A DNA stretch of 47,044 nucleotides from Streptomyces sp. NRRL F-5727. Its GTDB lineage: Bacteria > Actinomycetota > Actinomycetes > Streptomycetales > Streptomycetaceae. Shown here one piece after another: positions 8,567-16,579 of this stretch (position 1 is the stretch's first letter; each line of letters opens with the position of its first letter). The DNA is taken from NCBI RefSeq assembly GCF_000719555.1, contig NZ_JOGX01000049.1, forward strand, positions 1 through 47,044, in the 5' to 3' direction. Under the pieces are notes generated by a model. The model did not search any database. It worked only from the letters and a program-made list of their open reading frames with translations, and was not told the origin of the DNA. The translations under genes were made by a program, and so were the position numbers.

Positions 8567-9816
8567 CGGGCGACCTCGACGCCCATGCGCAGCTCGATCC
8601 GGCCCAGGGCCTCCTCGCAGCGCTCGTTGACCTGCTCGCGGCCCTCGCCGGTGAAGATGAGGTGGCCGATCCAGTCGAAGTTGCTCTTGGCGAGCCGGTC
8701 GACGGCGGTGCCGGGCTTCTTGTACGCCTGGGCGCTGTGGAAGCCGGGCAGGTCGGCGAGGGCGTCGAAGCCGATGGACTCGACGGTGCCGGCGATGGGG
8801 GCGCCGAACCAGTGGCCGCCGGCCGTGGTGCCGCCGGGGAAGGGGAGCTCGGGGCGCTCGCCGAGGGCCTGCCGGATGACCTCCAGGTAGGCGTCCACGC
8901 CGGAGGAGATCTTCATCAGGGTGGGCACGATGCCGCCGATGAGCCGGCCGTTGACCTCGCAGAGCACCGGGCCGTCCGCGCCGAGGAGGAACTCGGTGTG
9001 GATGAAGCCGAAGTCGACGCCCAGCTCGTTGAGGACCTGGGTGGTCATGGCGAACAGCTCGTCCTGGAGCGGGTGGCCCTCGAAGTAGGTGGCGCCCATC
9101 TCGATGAAGTGCGGGAAGCCGCTCAGCGGGCGGTCGGTGAGGCCCAGGTTGACGACCTCGCCGCCGGCCAGCACGCAGGACTCGACGGAGATCAGCTCGC
9201 CCTCGACGAACTCCTCGATGAGGATGTCGGGGATGCGGACGACACCGCGCCCGTAGTCGGTGACCCGCTCCAGCTCGGCGAGGTAGTCCTTCAGGTCCTG
9301 CTCGTCCTTGAGGTGGAGGACGTGGAGGCTGGCGGTGCCGTCGGACGGCTTGACCACGCAGGGGAAGCCGACCTCGCGGACGGCGGCCTCGACCCTGGCC
9401 GGGTCGTCGACGTGCGCGAAGCGGGGCTGGCGGACGCCGGTGCCGTCCAGGGTGAGGCGGGTGCGGTGCTTGTGCCGGGCGTTGAGGGCGCCGTCGACGC
9501 TCATGCCGGGAAGGCCGAGGGAGCGGGCGACGGTGGCCGTGTGCACCGTGTGGTACTCGCTGTAGGTGGTGACGCCGTGCACCGGGTTGGCGGCGTGGAT
9601 CTCCTTGGCGAGCCGCTCCAGCTCGTCGATGGAGAACGCCTGGGCGCTCTTGACGACCTGGCAGCGGGGGTGGGCGAAGGCGTCCTTCGCGAGCGGCGAG
9701 GCGGCCAGGTAGAAGTCGGGGTCGGCGGAGACGAGCGTGACGTCGTGGCCCAGCTCCAGGGCGTTGGCGATGCCCTGGATGCCGTTCGGGTTGCACTCGA
9801 TCATCAGGATGTGCAT
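8563..9816 (-). CDS. ATP-grasp amino-acid ligase
   Basis: 417 residues. The N-terminal domain begins MHILMIECNPNGIQGIANALELG. ATP-grasp motifs follow: PCVVKPSDGTASLHV (ATP-binding Lys and glycine-rich loop, about residue 150), IEEFVEGELISVES, FGFIHTEFLL and LCEVNGRLIGG (Glu and Asn metal ligands plus Arg). This is the architecture of L-amino-acid ligases that form dipeptides through acyl phosphates. It resembles the ligase domain of 3307-4977 in motif order and size, suggesting paralogs. AAGGAG precedes the ATG at 9816 by eight bases. A 55-bp spacer separates it from the transketolase genes upstream. Confidence 0.88.
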   Translation of the reverse strand: MHILMIECNPNGIQGIANALELGHDVTLVSADPDFYLAASPLAKDAFAHPRCQVVKSAQAFSIDELERLAKEIHAANPVHGVTTYSEYHTVHTATVARSLGLPGMSVDGALNARHKHRTRLTLDGTGVRQPRFAHVDDPARVEAAVREVGFPCVVKPSDGTASLHVLHLKDEQDLKDYLAELERVTDYGRGVVRIPDILIEEFVEGELISVESCVLAGGEVVNLGLTDRPLSGFPHFIEMGATYFEGHPLQDELFAMTTQVLNELGVDFGFIHTEFLLGADGPVLCEVNGRLIGGIVPTLMKISSGVDAYLEVIRQALGERPELPFPGGTTAGGHWFGAPIAGTVESIGFDALADLPGFHSAQAYKKPGTAVDRLAKSNFDWIGHLIFTGEGREQVNERCEEALGRIELRMGVEVAR

Positions 9817-9871
9817 GGCGGAACTCCTTGCGGACGTGGGTGGTTGGGGCGCGGCGCGGCGGGCGCGGGGT

Positions 9872-10807
9872 TCAGGAGGCGGCGGCGAGGACGGCGTCGG
9901 TGTCGAGGCCGAGCCGGGCGAGGACCTCGTGGTGGTCGCCGCCCTCGTAGGGCCAGTCGTGGCCGGCGTTGACGCCGACGACCTCGCTGCCGGGCAGCAG
10001 CAGGGCCAGCGCCTCGGCGGCGCCGCCCTCGGCGCGGTGCTCCTCGACGACCACGAACCGGCGGTGGAGACCGGCCAGTTCGGCGGCGGAGCGGGCGAGC
10101 CTGGCATGGTCGAGGTGGACCAGGTGGGCGTGGGCGAGCTCGGGGCGGCGCTCCCGCGCGGCCAGGGCCAGGCGGGTGCCCTCCTCGCCGACGGAGACCA
10201 GGCAGGGCGTGTCGGCGTCGCCCCGGGCGTCCCACACGACGGGCGGGACGCCGCCGTCCGCGGTGCCGCCCGGGAGGGAGGTGTAGGCGGCGTTGCGGCC
10301 GGTCCGGATGTAGGTGGGGGTGCCGGTGAGGGCCGCCTCGCGGACGACCGCGCGGGTCTCGGCCTCGCCGTACGGGGCGGCGACGGCGACGCCGGGGATG
10401 CTGCGCAGGACCGCGAGGTCCTCCAGGCAGTGGTGGGTGGTGCCGAACCAGGCGCCGGACACCCCGGCGTACGGGGCGACGACGGTGACGCCGGCCTTCA
10501 GGTAGCCCAGCGTGAGCTTGAGGCTCTCGGCGGCGCGCAGCGCGGCGAAGGGCGCGAAGGTGGAGACGAAGGGGCGGTAGCCGGCGGCGGCGAGTCCGGT
10601 CGCCATGTCGATCATGGCGCCCTCGGCGATGCCGAGGTTGAAGAAGCGGTCCGGGTGGGCCAGCTGGAAGGGGTGCTTCTTGCCGCCGAGGTCGGCTTCG
10701 AGGCAGACGATACGGGGGTCGAGGGCGGCGAGCTCGGTGAGTTCGGCGCGGTAGGCGTCCCGTCCGCTGAGCACGGGTGCCGGGGGCGTGAGGGTGGTCG
10801 GGGTCAT
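9872..10807 (-). CDS. transketolase C-terminal half (pyrimidine-binding and C domains)
   Basis: 311 residues matching the second half of transketolase: VCLEADLGGKKH, FFNLGIAEGAMIDMATGLAAAGYRPFVSTFAPF (the IAE glutamate that activates thiamine diphosphate, about residue 76), then GVTVVAPYAGVSGAWFGTTHH and the C-terminal domain. Its ATG at 10807 overlaps the stop of the N-terminal half (ATGA), so the subunits are made in equal amounts. In characterised AmCP pathways such as vazabitide's, a split transketolase adds a two-carbon ketol unit to the carrier-bound semialdehyde. The same role is inferred here. Confidence 0.9.
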   Translation of the reverse strand: MTPTTLTPPAPVLSGRDAYRAELTELAALDPRIVCLEADLGGKKHPFQLAHPDRFFNLGIAEGAMIDMATGLAAAGYRPFVSTFAPFAALRAAESLKLTLGYLKAGVTVVAPYAGVSGAWFGTTHHCLEDLAVLRSIPGVAVAAPYGEAETRAVVREAALTGTPTYIRTGRNAAYTSLPGGTADGGVPPVVWDARGDADTPCLVSVGEEGTRLALAARERRPELAHAHLVHLDHARLARSAAELAGLHRRFVVVEEHRAEGGAAEALALLLPGSEVVGVNAGHDWPYEGGDHHEVLARLGLDTDAVLAAAS

Positions 10808-11631
10808 CGGATGGCTCGCTTCCACTGCGCGGCGCGGGCCGCGTCGATCGTCACGTAGTGCGAGGCGGCCTTGCCCTCGACGGCGCGGACGCCCTTGCCC
10901 TTGACGGTGTCGGCGAGGACGGCGAGCGGCCGGTCGGCGCCGGTGCGGTCGCCGGCGAACACCTCGGTCAGGGCGGCGAGGTCGTGCCCGTCGACGGTGA
11001 CCGTGTCGAAGCCGAAGGCGGCGAACCGCTCGGCCAGCCGGGGCAGCGGGGAGATGTCCGCGACGAGCCCGTCGTTCTGGCCGCCGTTGCGGTCCACGAC
11101 GAGGACGAAGTTGCCGAGCCGCTGGGCGGCGGCCACCTGGACGGTCTCCCAGACCAGGCCCTCCTGGAGTTCGCCGTCGCCGGCGACGGCGATCCCGAGG
11201 CCGCCCAGGCCGCCGAGCCTGCGGGCCATGGCCCAGCCGGCCGCGTACGGGACGCCGTGGCCGAGGCTGCCGGTGGGGAAGCGGACGCCGGGGACCTTCG
11301 GCCCGGGGTGCCCGGTGTAGGGGTGCCCGGCGAGGCCGTACAGCGGGGCCGGGTTCTCCGGGAGGACGCCGCTGACGTGCAGGGCGGCGTACAGTCCGGC
11401 GGCGGCGTGGCCCTTGCTGAGCACCACCTCGGTGCCGTCGCCGCGCGCGGCGCGGTGCAGGGCGGCGATCAGGACGTCCAGGACGGAGAGGCTGCCGCCG
11501 AGGTGGCAGCCGCGCGGGCCGGCGGCCATGTCGACGACGAGCCGCCGGGCCTCCCTGGCCCGCTCGGCGAGCAGGGCGACGGTCTCGTCCGCGGAGTCGG
11601 TGCGCACGGGGGCGTCGTGCACGGCGGTCAT
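10804..11631 (-). CDS. transketolase N-terminal half (ThDP pyrophosphate-binding domain)
   Basis: 275 residues corresponding to the first half of transketolase. It contains the His/Gly loop VLSKGHAAAGLYAAL, GSLGHGVPYAAGWA, and the thiamine-diphosphate/Mg signature GDGELQEGLVWETVQ ending in a downstream VVDRNGGQNDG. It overlaps the LysZ-LysK stop by ATGA and the C-terminal half by ATGA. The split N/C arrangement is typical of secondary-metabolism and archaeal-type transketolases. Expected acceptor: a LysW-bound glutamyl semialdehyde. Confidence 0.9.
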   Translation of the reverse strand: MTAVHDAPVRTDSADETVALLAERAREARRLVVDMAAGPRGCHLGGSLSVLDVLIAALHRAARGDGTEVVLSKGHAAAGLYAALHVSGVLPENPAPLYGLAGHPYTGHPGPKVPGVRFPTGSLGHGVPYAAGWAMARRLGGLGGLGIAVAGDGELQEGLVWETVQVAAAQRLGNFVLVVDRNGGQNDGLVADISPLPRLAERFAAFGFDTVTVDGHDLAALTEVFAGDRTGADRPLAVLADTVKGKGVRAVEGKAASHYVTIDAARAAQWKRAIR

Positions 11632-13487
11632 CGGGCGCTCCCCTCGCCGAGGGCGAACCAGCGGTTCACGGCGTCCGCGAGGACCGAGCGGGCGGTCCGG
11701 TACTCCATGCTGCCGATCCGCTCCTCGTCGGTGTGGTCGAGCGCCGAGTCCCCGGGGCCGTACGCCACCATGGGGACGCCCCGCCAGGTGGTGGCCAGGG
11801 TGTTCATGTCGGAGGTGCCCTTCTTCACGACGAACCGCGGCCGGATGCCGGCCTGGGCGAAGGCGCGGGTGAACACCTTGACGAGGGCGGTCGCCCGGCC
11901 GCCCGTGTGGCCGGGGGTGGCCCGCAGGATCTCGGCCTCGACGCCCTCGCGGCCGGCGGCGGCGCCGAGGGCGGCGGTGCGCAGCGCCTCCAGGTCGGCC
12001 GAGGGCGGGACCCGGAAGTTGAGGATCCCGACGGCCCGGTGGCGGGCGCGGCCGGTCTCGCAGCGGATGTCGATGACGGCGCTGAGCGCGTCGGACGCCT
12101 CCTTGAGCACCGCCGTCCGGATGTCGTCGAGGACGTCCGTGAGCAGGTCGGGCGCGGAGACGGCGTCCAGGCCGGCCGAGTGGCCGCTGGGCACCGACGC
12201 GGTGACGCGGAGCTTGAAGAGGCCGAAGTAGCCGAGCGTCAGGGTCTCGGAGCCGCTGGGCTCGCCGATGACGACGGCGTCGGCGGGGTAGTGGTCACGG
12301 GCGTGGAAGGCGCCCTTGGAGGAGGACACCTCCTCCTCGACGGCGCCGACGACGCGCAGCTGCCCGTCCTCGGGGATGTCCGCGTGGGCGAGGACCTCCA
12401 GGAAGTTGGCGAGGCTGCCCTTGGCGTCCACGCTGCCCCGGCCCCACAGCTCCTCGCCGCGCCATTCGGCGGGCCAGCGGTGCGGCACCGTGTCGAGGTG
12501 GCCGAGGAGCAGCATCCGGCGGGGTCCGTCGCCGCGGGTCGCCACCAGGTTGCCGGCGGCGTCGACCTCGGCGTCGATGCCCCGCTCCCGGCACCAGTCG
12601 GCCAGGTAGGAGGCGAGTTCGGCCTCGTCGCCGGAGACCGAGGGCACCGAGACGACCTTGGTGAGCAGCCCGAGGTCGGCGCCGGGCTCGCGGGTGCGCC
12701 AGAAGCGGGTCCACTTCTCCGGTTCGGCCATGGTGTGCGGGCCGGTGATGGCGACGTCGGCGCTGCCGGCGAGGGCCATCTCGGCGGCCCGGACCTTCTG
12801 CCGCATCCTGCCGCCGGCGTACCGCGCGCCGTCGCCGGGGTAGGCGTTGGGCAGGGTGGAGGCGGGGTCCTCGGGGTCGGTGAGGAGTCCGGCGCTGCCG
12901 GTGACCAGGCGGAGGTGGTCGGCGTCGAGGGCGTTGCTGAGCGCGGCGGCGAGCACGTCGGCGTCCACGTTCAGCGGGGCGCCGCCGGCCTCGTCGTGCA
13001 CCGGCGGGGAGACGCAGACCACGTCGTAGGCGTCGAGCAGCGCGGCCAGCCGGACGGTGTCGACGTCCGAGGGGACGCCGGCCCGGTGGTCGCGGACGAT
13101 CACCGGCCGGCCCTCGTCGTTGACCGCCTTCAGCGGCCGGTTGGCGCGGCCGCTGACGAGCCGGTTGCGGGCCGCGACCGAGGTGAAGACGCGCAGGCCG
13201 TGCGCGGCCAGGCCCTGCTCGACGGCGGGCAGGGTGACCTGCTCGTACGCGTCGACCAGGTGCCGCATCTCGGCCGGCGGGCAGTAGCGGACGGCGTCGC
13301 CGTTGGCGAGGCGGAGCTGGGGCATCGGGCGGCCGGCGGACCGGTAGTGCCGCTCGATGCCGGTGGCGCCGCCGGCCACCAGGAGCACCCGGGCGCCGCG
13401 GTCCACCAGGAGCGCGAGCTCCTGGTAGACGGTGCCGAGGTCGAGGGTGGCGCTGCCCGCCTTGATCACGTACAGGGGCCTGGTCAC
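11628..13487 (-). CDS. fused [LysW]-aminoacyl kinase (LysZ) and [LysW]-lysine/ornithine-type hydrolase (LysK)
   Basis: 619 residues. About 1-265 are an amino-acid kinase of the LysZ/ArgB type (YVIKAGSATLDLG start, LLVAGGATGIERHY, VIVRDHRAGVPSDVD, LRLVTGSAGLLTDPEDP, GGRMRQKVRAAEMAL). About 285-619 are an M20 metallopeptidase of the LysK type: VSVPSVSGDEAE, LLLGHLDTVPH (His and Asp ligands), GRGSVDAKGSLANFL (bridging Asp), AVEEEVSSS (catalytic Glu pair), VIGEPSG, and late KKGTSDMNTL. The frame is continuous and has no credible internal ribosome-binding site at the join. The GTG start at 13487 overlaps the lysY stop (GTGA). The kinase would phosphorylate the LysW-bound glutamate; the peptidase would cut the finished amino acid from LysW. 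Fusing an early and a final step in one chain is unusual. Confidence 0.88.
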   Translation of the reverse strand: MTRPLYVIKAGSATLDLGTVYQELALLVDRGARVLLVAGGATGIERHYRSAGRPMPQLRLANGDAVRYCPPAEMRHLVDAYEQVTLPAVEQGLAAHGLRVFTSVAARNRLVSGRANRPLKAVNDEGRPVIVRDHRAGVPSDVDTVRLAALLDAYDVVCVSPPVHDEAGGAPLNVDADVLAAALSNALDADHLRLVTGSAGLLTDPEDPASTLPNAYPGDGARYAGGRMRQKVRAAEMALAGSADVAITGPHTMAEPEKWTRFWRTREPGADLGLLTKVVSVPSVSGDEAELASYLADWCRERGIDAEVDAAGNLVATRGDGPRRMLLLGHLDTVPHRWPAEWRGEELWGRGSVDAKGSLANFLEVLAHADIPEDGQLRVVGAVEEEVSSSKGAFHARDHYPADAVVIGEPSGSETLTLGYFGLFKLRVTASVPSGHSAGLDAVSAPDLLTDVLDDIRTAVLKEASDALSAVIDIRCETGRARHRAVGILNFRVPPSADLEALRTAALGAAAGREGVEAEILRATPGHTGGRATALVKVFTRAFAQAGIRPRFVVKKGTSDMNTLATTWRGVPMVAYGPGDSALDHTDEERIGSMEYRTARSVLADAVNRWFALGEGSAR

Positions 13488-14533
13488 GGCGACACCGCCG
13501 TGGTGGGCAGGCCCGCGGTCTCGTCGAAGCCGCAGATCAGGTTCATGGCCTGGATGGCCTGGCCGGCGGCGCCCTTGACGAGGTTGTCGAGCGCGGCGAC
13601 CGCGACGCACTGCCCGTCGCGGACGGCGATGGCGACCTCGGCCACGTTGGAGCCGACGACGGCCTTCAGCATCGGGAAGTCCTGCGGCGCCTTCGGCGCG
13701 GTCCTGACCCGCACGAACGGCTTGCCGACGTACGCCTTGGCGTAGGCCCGCTTGACGTCGAGCGGCGACACCCCGGGCAGCAGGTCGGTGTAGGCGGTGA
13801 CCATGATGCCGCGCGCCACGTCGAGGCTGTGGGTGGAGAACCGCAGGTCCATGGTGGCGCCGGTGAACTCGGCGATGGCCTGGCTGATCTCCGGCGCGTG
13901 CCGGTGGCCGTACAGCTTGTGCACCCGGAAGTTGCCGCTGCGCTCGGCCGGCGGCTCGCCGCTGCCCCGCCCGCCGCCGGTGGAGCCGGTCTTGGCGTCG
14001 ACGACGACCCGGTGGTCGATCAGGGAGGCGGCGAAGAGCGGGTAGAGCGCGTAGATGGTGGTGACGGCCATGCAGCCGGGCAGGCTGATGAACCGGCTCT
14101 CCGGGACGGCGGTGCTCAACTCCGGTACGTAGTAGGCGAAGTCCTCGAACGGCGGGTTCTTCGCCGTCTTCGGGTAGTACGACTCGACCTCGGCCTGGTC
14201 GCGCAGCCGGAAGTCGCCGCCGAGGTTGAGGACCCGCTTGGCGCGCTCCGCGATGAGGGGCAGCCGCTCGGGCAGCGCTCCGGTGGGGAGGCAGCCGAAC
14301 GCGATGTCCACCTCCTCCAGTTCGGCCAGCGGCCGGAACCTGAGGCCGGCCGCGGCCGGGTGGTTGCGCAGCCAGGGGTGGACGGAGCCGAGGGTGGCGC
14401 CCGCGTTCCGCTCGGCGGAGAGGAAGGCGAGTTCGACGCCGGGGTGCTCCAGGAGCAGCCGGATGACCTCGCCGCCGGTGTAGCCGCTGGCGCCGATGAC
14501 GGCGACGCGTACCTTCTGGTCGTTGTCAGCCAA
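13484..14533 (-). CDS. lysY: [LysW]-acyl-phosphate reductase (LysY/ArgC family)
   Basis: 349 residues, the usual size for the family. N-terminal GASGYTGGEVIRLL binds NADPH; VHPWLRNH and the catalytic cysteine in LPGCMAVTTIYAL (about residue 155) are the semialdehyde dehydrogenase site; GSTGGGRGSGEPP, HRHAPEISQ and LDNLVKGAAGQAIQAMN are family blocks. It reduces carrier-bound acyl phosphate to the semialdehyde used by transketolase. The only workable start is TTG at 14533, overlapping the aminotransferase stop by eight bases. The stop overlaps the LysZ-LysK GTG. Confidence 0.92.
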   Translation of the reverse strand: MADNDQKVRVAVIGASGYTGGEVIRLLLEHPGVELAFLSAERNAGATLGSVHPWLRNHPAAAGLRFRPLAELEEVDIAFGCLPTGALPERLPLIAERAKRVLNLGGDFRLRDQAEVESYYPKTAKNPPFEDFAYYVPELSTAVPESRFISLPGCMAVTTIYALYPLFAASLIDHRVVVDAKTGSTGGGRGSGEPPAERSGNFRVHKLYGHRHAPEISQAIAEFTGATMDLRFSTHSLDVARGIMVTAYTDLLPGVSPLDVKRAYAKAYVGKPFVRVRTAPKAPQDFPMLKAVVGSNVAEVAIAVRDGQCVAVAALDNLVKGAAGQAIQAMNLICGFDETAGLPTTAVSP

Positions 14534-15845
14534 GGCGGGCCGCCTTCTCGTACGGGCGGCGGTAGTCGCCGGTCTCGACGAGCTTGCGGATGGCGTCGGG
14601 GCGCCGGGCCACCTTGCGGAAGGCGTCGGCGTACCGCAGGGCGCGCTCGTACTCGACGGGGGAGCGCAGCTCGCGGCAGAGCACCAGGGTGCTGTCGAGC
14701 ATGCCGAGCGTCACCGGGAAGTCCTCCGGGCGGTGGTCGCGCACGGCGCCGGGGTTGAGGGTGAACGGGTAGCCGTTGCCGAAGCCGTCGCGGTGCCGGA
14801 ACGGCAGGTGGCAGGGGATGGGGGTGTTCTGCCACTCGCGGGCGGGCACGCCCTCGGCGACGAGCAGCTCGTGCACGGCCTCCTTGACGGCGTGCACGGG
14901 CAGGTCGTCGAGGCCGACGGCCTCCGGGTGCAGCGTGACCCGGTACATGTTGTACGCGTGGGTGTGGCCGGCCGGGACGTGCGGCGGGGTGAACAGGCCG
15001 GTTCCGTCCAGGGCCTCGCCGAGGAGCGTGGCGTTGCGGGCGCGGATCTGGTCGTAGTACGGGAGCCGCTTGAGCTGGCTGCTGCCGAAGGCGGCGGCGA
15101 CCCAGGACATGCCGTAGTCGATGCCGTGCCGCTCCAGGTAGGCGGCGGCGCGGTCGTACGCCTCCTCGGTGGCGAAGAAGGCGATGCCGCCCTCGCCGCC
15201 GAGCGGGAAGTTCTTGTCGGCCATGAGGCTCTGGCCGGCGGCGTCGCCGAAGGAGCCGGCGACCCGGTCGCCGATCTTCGCCGAGTGGGCGTGCGAGGCG
15301 TCCTCGACGAGGGCGATGCCGTGCCGGTCCGCGAGCGCCCGCAGGGCGGGCACGTCGGCCGGGAGGCCGTGGACGTGGACGGGCATGAGGGCGCGGGTGC
15401 GGTCGGTGATGGCCGCGGCGGCGGCCTCCGGGTCCATGCAGTACGTGACCGGGTCGATGTCCACGAAGACGGGGACGGCGTGCGCGGCGACGACCGCCTG
15501 GGCGGTGGCGATGAAGGTGAACGCCGGGACGATGACCTCGTCGCCGGGCCGCACGCCGGCGCCGACGAGCGCCATGTGCAGGCTGGAGGTGCCGCTCGCG
15601 GTCGGCAGGGCGTACCGGGCGCCGACGTAGTCGCGGTAGGCGTCGGCGAAGTCGGCGACGACCTTCGCCGGGTCCTGACGCTGGGCCAGCATCAGGTTGA
15701 ACACGTCCTCCTTGGTGATGACCGGGAAGAGGGTGCGGCGCAGGGCCTTGGGGATGAGGGCGTCGCCGCCCAGCGCGGCGAGCTCGGTGTCGAGCTCGGC
15801 CTCGGACGGGAGGGGCAGCGGCGCTGCCGGGAAGTCAGTGATCAC
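14526..15845 (-). CDS. DegT/DnrJ/EryC1-family PLP aminotransferase
   Basis: 439 residues. DegT landmarks: YALPTASGTSSLHMALVGAGVRPGDEV (phosphate-binding and N-terminal block, around residue 95), PVFVDIDPVTYCMDP, LVEDASHAHSA (Asp pairing with the pyridine nitrogen), and SLMADKNFPLGGEGG, whose lysine should carry PLP. The C-terminal small domain is complete. Here it most likely transaminates the keto group created on the carrier-bound chain by transketolase, giving a diamino product. GTG start at 15845 overlaps the stop of the half-size DegT gene (GTGA), which suggests that the two proteins work together. Confidence 0.9.
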   Translation of the reverse strand: MITDFPAAPLPLPSEAELDTELAALGGDALIPKALRRTLFPVITKEDVFNLMLAQRQDPAKVVADFADAYRDYVGARYALPTASGTSSLHMALVGAGVRPGDEVIVPAFTFIATAQAVVAAHAVPVFVDIDPVTYCMDPEAAAAAITDRTRALMPVHVHGLPADVPALRALADRHGIALVEDASHAHSAKIGDRVAGSFGDAAGQSLMADKNFPLGGEGGIAFFATEEAYDRAAAYLERHGIDYGMSWVAAAFGSSQLKRLPYYDQIRARNATLLGEALDGTGLFTPPHVPAGHTHAYNMYRVTLHPEAVGLDDLPVHAVKEAVHELLVAEGVPAREWQNTPIPCHLPFRHRDGFGNGYPFTLNPGAVRDHRPEDFPVTLGMLDSTLVLCRELRSPVEYERALRYADAFRKVARRPDAIRKLVETGDYRRPYEKAARLG

Positions 15846-16480
15846 GAGTGTGCTCCGAGAGTGGCGGCCGGCCGGACCGCGTGGGTGAGGGCCATCCGGG
15901 CGCAGGCGGCCACCAGCGGGCTGAGCCGGTAGTTGAACTGGACGCCGGGCACCAGGTCCGCGTCGGCCTCCTCCTGGGTCCACATGGTCCGCAGGTCGTA
16001 GGCGCCGAAGATCTTCAGGCGCTCGGCGCGCGCCCAGACGTCGGCGGAGTCGGTGAGGACGGCGGCGGCGGGGCCGAAGCCGAGGCCGGTGAGGTCCACC
16101 ACCAGGACGGGGGCGGTGGACGCGGCGGCGAGCTCGGGCAGCCGGTCGGCGTTCTCCTGGGTGAGTTCCACGTAGTCGTACGCGGTGGCCTCGCCGGTTT
16201 CGGTGGTCTCGGTCGTGAGGCCGAGCCAGGCGAGGAACGCGAGGGACTCGCGGTCGGTGTGGGGCACGGTCACGGTGTCGCCGTGGCCGAGGCCCCGGCC
16301 GGCGAGGGCGCCGTGCAGGGCGCCGGTCCGGCTGTTGAAGAGGGCTGCCCTGGCGCGGCCGGTGCGCTTGGTGAGCAGGCGCTCCAGGCCGGGCAGCTCC
16401 CGGTCGCTCTTCTCGATGCTCATGACGACGCCCGAGGTGAGGACGCGGGTGAGCACGGTCGCGGTGTCGAACAGTTCCAT
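15842..16480 (-). CDS. half-size DegT-like protein lacking the C-terminal small domain
   Basis: 212 residues, about half of a normal DegT aminotransferase. The block AALFNSRTGALHGALAGRGLGHGDTVTVPHTDRES parallels the full paralog's ASGTSSLHMAL...GDEVIVPAFTF. Later VLVVDLTGLGFGP, LKIFGAYD and VQFNYRLSPLVAACARMAL sit where the pyridine Asp, PLP lysine and N-Y-R motifs of DegT enzymes normally lie. The protein ends there, so the whole small domain is absent and the PLP-site motifs are eroded. GGAGAAG precedes the ATG. Translational coupling to the intact aminotransferase and clean codon use argue that it is a maintained partner or accessory subunit, not debris. Role unknown. Confidence 0.75.
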   Translation of the reverse strand: MELFDTATVLTRVLTSGVVMSIEKSDRELPGLERLLTKRTGRARAALFNSRTGALHGALAGRGLGHGDTVTVPHTDRESLAFLAWLGLTTETTETGEATAYDYVELTQENADRLPELAAASTAPVLVVDLTGLGFGPAAAVLTDSADVWARAERLKIFGAYDLRTMWTQEEADADLVPGVQFNYRLSPLVAACARMALTHAVRPAATLGAHS

Positions 16481-16537
16481 GGTCTTCTCCGGTGTCTCCG
16501 TCTCGCGTGACGGTGGGCCGCGGGCATGACGGGGCGT

Positions 16538-16563
16538 CACGTGGCGCGGTGGGGCGCCACGTG
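16538..16563. promoter_or_regulatory. perfect inverted repeat in the lysX to half-DegT spacer
   Basis: CACGTGGCGC (16538-16547) and GCGCCACGTG (16554-16563) form a perfect 10-bp stem around GGTGGG, in the only long gap (99 bp) among the first eight genes of the operon. Each arm also contains the CACGTG palindrome. It may be an RNA hairpin setting relative expression of lysW-lysX versus the rest, or a DNA operator for an internal promoter. Confidence 0.55.
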
Positions 16564-16579
16564 CGCGGCCGTGCGGCGG

